9,588 bases of DNA. Source: Pseudomonadota bacterium (GTDB lineage Bacteria > Myxococcota_A > Polyangia > Polyangiales > Polyangiaceae). Each line of letters opens with the position of its first letter. Position 1 is the stretch's first letter. The stretch lies in NCBI GenBank assembly GCA_023402175.1, contig JAEXCN010000098.1, forward strand, positions 1-9,588. The letters run 5' to 3'. The notes beneath the pieces are model-generated. The model had not been told where the DNA came from and searched no databases. It saw only the letters and a program-made list of their open reading frames with translations. Below are positions 7,301 through 9,588 of the stretch, piece by piece. The position numbers were made by a program, and so were the translations under genes.

Positions 7301-9060
7301 CGGGGCCGCCCGTGAGCGTGGTCGCGGTGTCGGATGCCCAGAGCGCGACGGTGGGGACGCCATTCGGGCTGCCGCTCACCGTCAGCGTCGTCGACACGTA
7401 CGGCAATCCCGTGAGCGGCGTCGTGGTTACGTTCGTCCCGCCCGCTACCGGGGCGTCGGCGAGCGTCGGAACGGGGACCGCAACGACCGAGGCGGAGGGG
7501 AAGGCAAGCCTCGCGGTCACGGCGAATGCCGTGGCTGGAACGTATGTGGTCAACGCGACGATCGCCGGAGTGAGCACGCCGGCCAGCTTCACGTTGACCA
7601 ACCTGCCGGGCTCGCCGGGAAGCATTGCGGTCGTGCAGGGATCGCCGCAGTCGACCAAGGTCGACACCTCGTTCGCAACCGAGCTCCAGGTGCTCGTGCG
7701 AGATGCTTCGAACAATCCCGTCGCCGGTGTCAGCGTCGCTTTCAGCGCGCCAGGAGCCGGTGCCACCGCCATCCTGAGCTCGGCGACAGCAGTGACGGAT
7801 GCCTCGGGGAAGGCATCGGTCACGGCGAAGGCAAACACGACGGCCGGCTCGTACGAGGTCAAGGCGCTGGCGACGGGCGTGGCGACCTCCGCGACCTTCG
7901 CCCTCACGAACACAGCGGGCGCCGCCGCGAGCGTCGTGGCCGATAGCGGAGCCTCGCCTCAAAGCGCGATGGTGGGCACCGCCTTTTCGGTCCCGCTCGG
8001 AGTGAACGTGACCGACGCCTTCGGCAACGCGGTGCCGGGGGTCCAGGTGACGTTCGGGAAGCCGGCGAGCGGGGCGAGCGCGACGCTCGACGTCACGCTC
8101 GCGACCACCGATGCGGCCGGCCATGCGAGCGTCAGGGCGACCGCCAATGCGACGACTGGCTCGTACGTGATTGGTGCGACGGTCTCCGGGCTCGCGACAT
8201 CGACCGACTTCAAGCTCACCAACACGGCGGGGGCTCCGGCGACGATTGCAGCCACGGGTGGCACGCCTCAAACCACCGGCGTGAACACGGCGTTCGCCCT
8301 CGCCCTCGAGGTCACGGTGGTCGACGGCAACGCCAACCCCGTCGCGGGCGCGACGGTCGACTTCGTCGGTCCCGCGAGCGGCGCCGGCGCATTGCTCACG
8401 CCCACCAGCGCGACCACGAACGCCGCCGGAAAGGCCAGCGTCACGGCGACAGCGAACGGGATCGCAGGGTCCTACGAGGTGGCGGCCAGCGTGGTCGGCG
8501 CCGCAAGCCCGGCCACCTTCGCGCTCACCAACAAAACGTTCGAAACCACCACGGTCTTGGTCGCGGTCCCGACGACCCGACCGGAGGGAACGGCCGTTAC
8601 GTTCGAGGCGACCGTCAGCTCGAGCAGCGGTGTCGCGACCGGGGTTGTCTCGTTCAAGGACGGAGCGTCGCTCCTCGGAACGGCGGTACCGCTCGTCGGC
8701 GGGAAGGCGACGCTCAGCGTGTCGACGCTCACCGCGGGTGGCCACGTCATCATCGCCGAGTATGCGGGTGACGGGGCGTTCGCGCCCAGCACGTCGTCGC
8801 CGGTCACGGTCACGATCACGCCGCGAGTCGATGCGGGCGGAGGTGGAGACGCAGACGCAGACGCGGGCGGCACTGGAGGCGAGAGGGCGACCGATGCGGG
8901 CGGCGACGACGCCGGCGGTAACGACGCGGGCTCTGAACGGGCGGGTGATGTGGAGGATGCGGGTTGCAGTTGCCGTGAGGTCCCGTCGAAGGCGCCCGGA
9001 GCGAACGGCGGAGCGCTCGTCGCGCTCGGTGCGTTGCTCGCTCTGAGACGGCGCAGGTGA
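4393..9060 (+). CDS. RCC1-repeat / bacterial Ig-like surface protein with MYXO-CTERM-like tail
   Basis: The product is 1555 residues from the ATG at 4393. Residues 1-23 are a signal peptide (MQRSMTLKAW, hydrophobic core, then FGASC with a possible lipobox Cys23). Residues 50-576 hold fourteen RCC1/ALPHA-type propeller repeats, mostly of the form HTCGLKPDGSAACWG with a CX9C pair. Residues 580-665 resemble a He_PIG Ig domain (SLPPGLAL, GSLTGTPTTAGTFTATI). Residues 666-1382 are seven Big_1 (invasin/intimin-type) Ig repeats of about 102 residues, each with a GTPQ-type start, DASGKASVTA-type centre and FALTN end. Residues 1385-1476 resemble Big_3_5. An Asp/Ala/Gly-rich linker follows, then GCSC (Cys1525, Cys1527), a short hydrophobic helix and RRRR, matching MYXO-CTERM signals. 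It should be an exported, surface-anchored modular protein: a propeller on an Ig stalk, probably for adhesion or binding. The ligand is unknown. The frame is intact. Confidence 0.92.
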   Translation: MQRSMTLKAWLVFMLLVLFGASCSPRTSEPPERVGQRSDALRGAGAAAGWLAAGGYHTCALTTSGDAVCWGNNGGGQGPASVAGPFVALTAGGGHTCALKPDGSAACWGLNADGQAPASVAGPFVGLTAGFGHTCGLKPDGSAACWGRNVEGEAPSGVAGPFVGLTAGGYHTCGLKPDGSAACWGGNVNGQAPASVAGPFVGLTAGYSHTCGLKPDGSAACWGWNTNGQAPSSVTGPFVGLAAGQYHTCGRKPDGSAACWGWNNYGQAPASAAGPIIAVVAGYFHTCALKPDGSAACWGNNSDGQAPASVAGDFLDPAISTNSDTIGIRADGTLRGWRGDGTGYAPAYPAGTYRQISAGNSSYTHSCAVAASGNVVCIGRNVEGQATPLAGLYRWVGVGSFHTCGLRDTGVIVCWGANPIGQASPPSGTFRQIGVGGYNGCGIRADGTIACWGRVPNGTTAFPSLVGTFSKVAVNDYNACAVRPDGTLACWGDTRPGYQLSAPPPGAFVDVAVGLAHACAIRVDRTVTCWGSDTSHEVSYAPEGTFRTLTAGSNPYTCGVRTDGTFTCWGYNRALFRIQTPLANGTVGTAYSTTLLVDDYLQAAPMPFTFSVLAGSLPPGLALGANGSLTGTPTTAGTFTATIRAVNAENFSAVRTYTLAVADAPAAIAASSGTPQTTAVGTDFASPLVVAVTSAGGNAVAGVQVTFAVPASGSSATVSATTVFTDASGKASVTAKANTVAGSYAVTATVAGVATGASFALTNAAGAVASVTAEASSTPQSATIQTAFQHPLGVTVRDGYGNPVSGASIALSYPSSGASAVLADTATSDASGYASTTATANAIAGSYVVTASVAGVATPATFALTNLPGAPATVSAIGGTPQSTVVNTSFGQPFKVVVRDGANNPVPGMTVTFAGPATGAKANFNATATTDANGVAATSASANTIAGSYAVTASVAGGTSPATFSLTNLPGPPVSVVAVSDAQSATVGTPFGLPLTVSVVDTYGNPVSGVVVTFVPPATGASASVGTGTATTEAEGKASLAVTANAVAGTYVVNATIAGVSTPASFTLTNLPGSPGSIAVVQGSPQSTKVDTSFATELQVLVRDASNNPVAGVSVAFSAPGAGATAILSSATAVTDASGKASVTAKANTTAGSYEVKALATGVATSATFALTNTAGAAASVVADSGASPQSAMVGTAFSVPLGVNVTDAFGNAVPGVQVTFGKPASGASATLDVTLATTDAAGHASVRATANATTGSYVIGATVSGLATSTDFKLTNTAGAPATIAATGGTPQTTGVNTAFALALEVTVVDGNANPVAGATVDFVGPASGAGALLTPTSATTNAAGKASVTATANGIAGSYEVAASVVGAASPATFALTNKTFETTTVLVAVPTTRPEGTAVTFEATVSSSSGVATGVVSFKDGASLLGTAVPLVGGKATLSVSTLTAGGHVIIAEYAGDGAFAPSTSSPVTVTITPRVDAGGGGDADADAGGTGGERATDAGGDDAGGNDAGSERAGDVEDAGCSCREVPSKAPGANGGALVALGALLALRRRR
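4540..6120 (+). repeat. Fourteen RCC1-like propeller repeats
   Basis: Repeat boundaries by the recurring AG-x-x-HTC ... CWG pattern: one copy at 4540-4650 (37 codons), six at 4651-5334, a degenerate copy at 5335-5451 without cysteines, and six more divergent copies to about 6120. Seven repeats make one RCC1 propeller, so fourteen would fit two blades rings or one longer ring; this is inference from the family. Thirteen of the fourteen carry exactly two Cys spaced CX9C. Confidence 0.85.
4651..5334 (+). repeat. Six near-identical 114-bp tandem repeats
   Basis: Units begin at 4651, 4765, 4879, 4993, 5107 and 5221, each exactly 114 bp (38 codons). Long blocks are almost unchanged between units, such as the DNA coding for LKPDGSAACWG and for GQAPASVAGPF. 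The variable positions cluster in the two residues before HTC and the three to four residues after CWG, the loop positions of the propeller. This points to recent unequal duplication followed by limited loop variation. Confidence 0.92.
6388..8538 (+). repeat. Seven Big_1-like Ig repeats (invasin-type stalk)
   Basis: Units begin at about 6388, 6694, 7003, 7309, 7615, 7924 and 8236 and are 303-312 bp each. Every unit has TPQ/SPQ/DAQ near its start, a GNPVSG-like turn followed by VTF, a TDASGKASVTA-like centre, AGSY followed by a VAGVAT-like segment, and FALTN before a GA/GP linker. The pattern is that of bacterial Ig-like domain group 1. The units diverge at DNA level much more than the RCC1 repeats, so this array is older. 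Confidence 0.88.
8962..9057 (+). other. MYXO-CTERM-like sorting signal coding region
   Basis: The last 32 codons encode GCSCREVPSKAPGANGG, then ALVALGALLAL, then RRRR. The Cys-x-Cys, short apolar helix and terminal Arg cluster match the MYXO-CTERM architecture described for myxobacterial surface proteins, which is recognised by a CAAX-type myxosortase. The preceding Asp/Ala/Gly-rich linker is also usual for such proteins. Confidence 0.8.
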
Positions 9061-9133
9061 GGTCCATCGGCGAAGGTACAGACAGCTTCTCGCCGGGTGG
9101 AGATAGCCATCCTCGAAGATGGTGCAATCGCGA

Positions 9134-9588
9134 TCACTGCCCCGAGATCAACTCGGCGATGGCTGTCAGCCAACCCGCGTGCCGTTGGGTACCGGTCGCT
9201 CCGTTGTGGTGATCACCACGCCGGCCGCGGTTTGAAAACCCGTCAGCAGGAACTGCGAGCGGAACGGGCCGATCTGCTTCTCGGCGAAGTTGATGACGCC
9301 CACGATCTGGCGGCCGAGAAGCGCCTCGGCGCTGTAGAGGTGTGCGATCTGTGCGCTGGTCTTCTTCTGACCGTAGGGCCCGAAGTCCACCCACACCTTC
9401 CACGCTGGTTTGCGCGGAGAACGCGCGCTGCCGCGTGTCGTTCGCATCGTCCGGCTTGGGTAGCGGCTCCTCGGCCAAGGCGACGAGGAGGCTCGGCCCG
9501 AGCAGCGCGGCCTCGTCGACCTGCTCGCGCGTGATCGCGGTCTTGTCGTGGATGACGTCCCAGCTCTGGCTGAAGAGCGCGGCGAGCG
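9134..9588 (-). pseudogene. 3'-truncated unidentified gene fused out of frame to CsaA remnant (runs off right edge)
   Basis: From the right edge the minus strand reads LAALFSQSWDVIHDKTAITR, EQVDEAALLGPSLLVALAEE and PLPKPDDANDTRQRAFS, a normal protein sequence with helical, Leu/Ala-rich character. At about 9420 it runs into the CsaA remnant in the wrong frame and continues as Arg-rich nonsense (QTSVEGVGGLRALRSEEDQR) to TGA 9136-9134. The authentic C-terminus is therefore lost and about 93 out-of-frame residues are appended. I do not recognise the family; the upstream part lies outside the window. Both genes lie on the same strand, so a single deletion between neighbours explains the structure. 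Confidence 0.65.
9166..9420 (-). pseudogene. 5'-truncated CsaA-like tRNA-binding-domain gene
   Basis: The minus-strand frame reads RKPAWKVWVDFGPYGQKKTS, then AQIAHLYSAEALLGRQIVGV, INFAEKQIGPFRSQFLLTGF and ERPVPNGTRVG before TGA 9168-9166. These are the conserved blocks of CsaA-type proteins (EMAP-II/tRNA-bind OB fold), which act as small dimeric RNA-binding or chaperone-like proteins. About 84 residues survive and the C-terminus looks native, but the first 25 or so residues (the DLRVG-type strand) are missing; the sequence switches abruptly at about 9420 to an unrelated gene in another frame. An ATG at 9447-9445 could give a 93-residue product with a foreign start, which might still fold poorly. 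The gene is convergent with the surface-protein gene, 105 bp away. Confidence 0.75.

Noticed and set aside
5893..8745. 950-codon open frame on the minus strand, antisense to the Ig repeats
   Set aside because: It is extremely Arg/Gly-rich with no domain, signal or ribosome binding site, and is explained by the GC-rich codon pattern of the plus-strand repeats.
9061..9165. Terminator between the convergent surface-protein and CsaA-like genes
   Set aside because: Only imperfect stems (GGCGA/TCGCC near 9069-9094, CCATC/GATGG near 9108-9123) without T-runs were seen; too weak to call.

Overview
The window looks like a stretch of accessory chromosome from a high-GC myxobacterium, probably of the Polyangia/Sandaracinus type. 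The evidence is the GC-rich third codon positions, several lipoprotein signal peptides with acidic or Cys-rich mature parts, an Asp/Ala/Gly-rich linker, and above all a large surface protein ending in a MYXO-CTERM-like tail (Cys-Ser-Cys, short hydrophobic helix, Arg cluster). The organism call is inference from these traits; no rRNA or housekeeping gene is present.

Layout. 1-164 (-): 5' end of a lipoprotein gene running off the left edge. 165-533: no convincing gene, one weak ORF. 534-600 (-): an internally deleted remnant of a DUF1697 gene, abutting a perfect 12-bp hairpin (604-636) that probably terminates the next gene. 664-993 (-): small intact lipoprotein with a symmetric six-cysteine motif. 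1381-1920 (-): intact DUF1697 gene, the apparent parent of the remnant. About 2014-2079 (-): possible scrap of a response-regulator receiver domain. 2168-2959 (+): Cys-rich lipoprotein with a lipocalin-like C-terminal domain, interrupted by an in-frame TAG at 2864. About 3050-3747 (-): decayed istB, the IS21-family helper ATPase, with several frameshifts, a 19-bp tandem expansion and a nonsense codon. About 3746-4045 (+): C-terminal scrap of an arylamine N-acetyltransferase, butted directly against the truncated istB. 4393-9060 (+): a 1555-residue surface protein with fourteen RCC1-like repeats, one He_PIG-like domain, seven Big_1-like (invasin) Ig repeats, one Big_3_5-like Ig domain and the MYXO-CTERM tail. 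9166 to about 9420 (-): 5'-truncated CsaA/tRNA-binding-domain gene fused out of frame to the 3'-truncated end of an unidentified gene that runs off the right edge.

The window therefore has two characters. Most of it is a gene graveyard of IS-associated fragments, deletion scars and nonsense codons. Embedded in it are intact genes for secreted or envelope proteins, dominated by the modular RCC1/Ig protein. I see no operon-like pathway, defence system, CRISPR array, tRNA or rRNA. The most unusual item is the RCC1-Big_1 protein: a paired-cysteine repeat array with a very recent 114-bp tandem expansion, joined to an invasin-like stalk and carrying potential membrane-anchoring signals at both ends.
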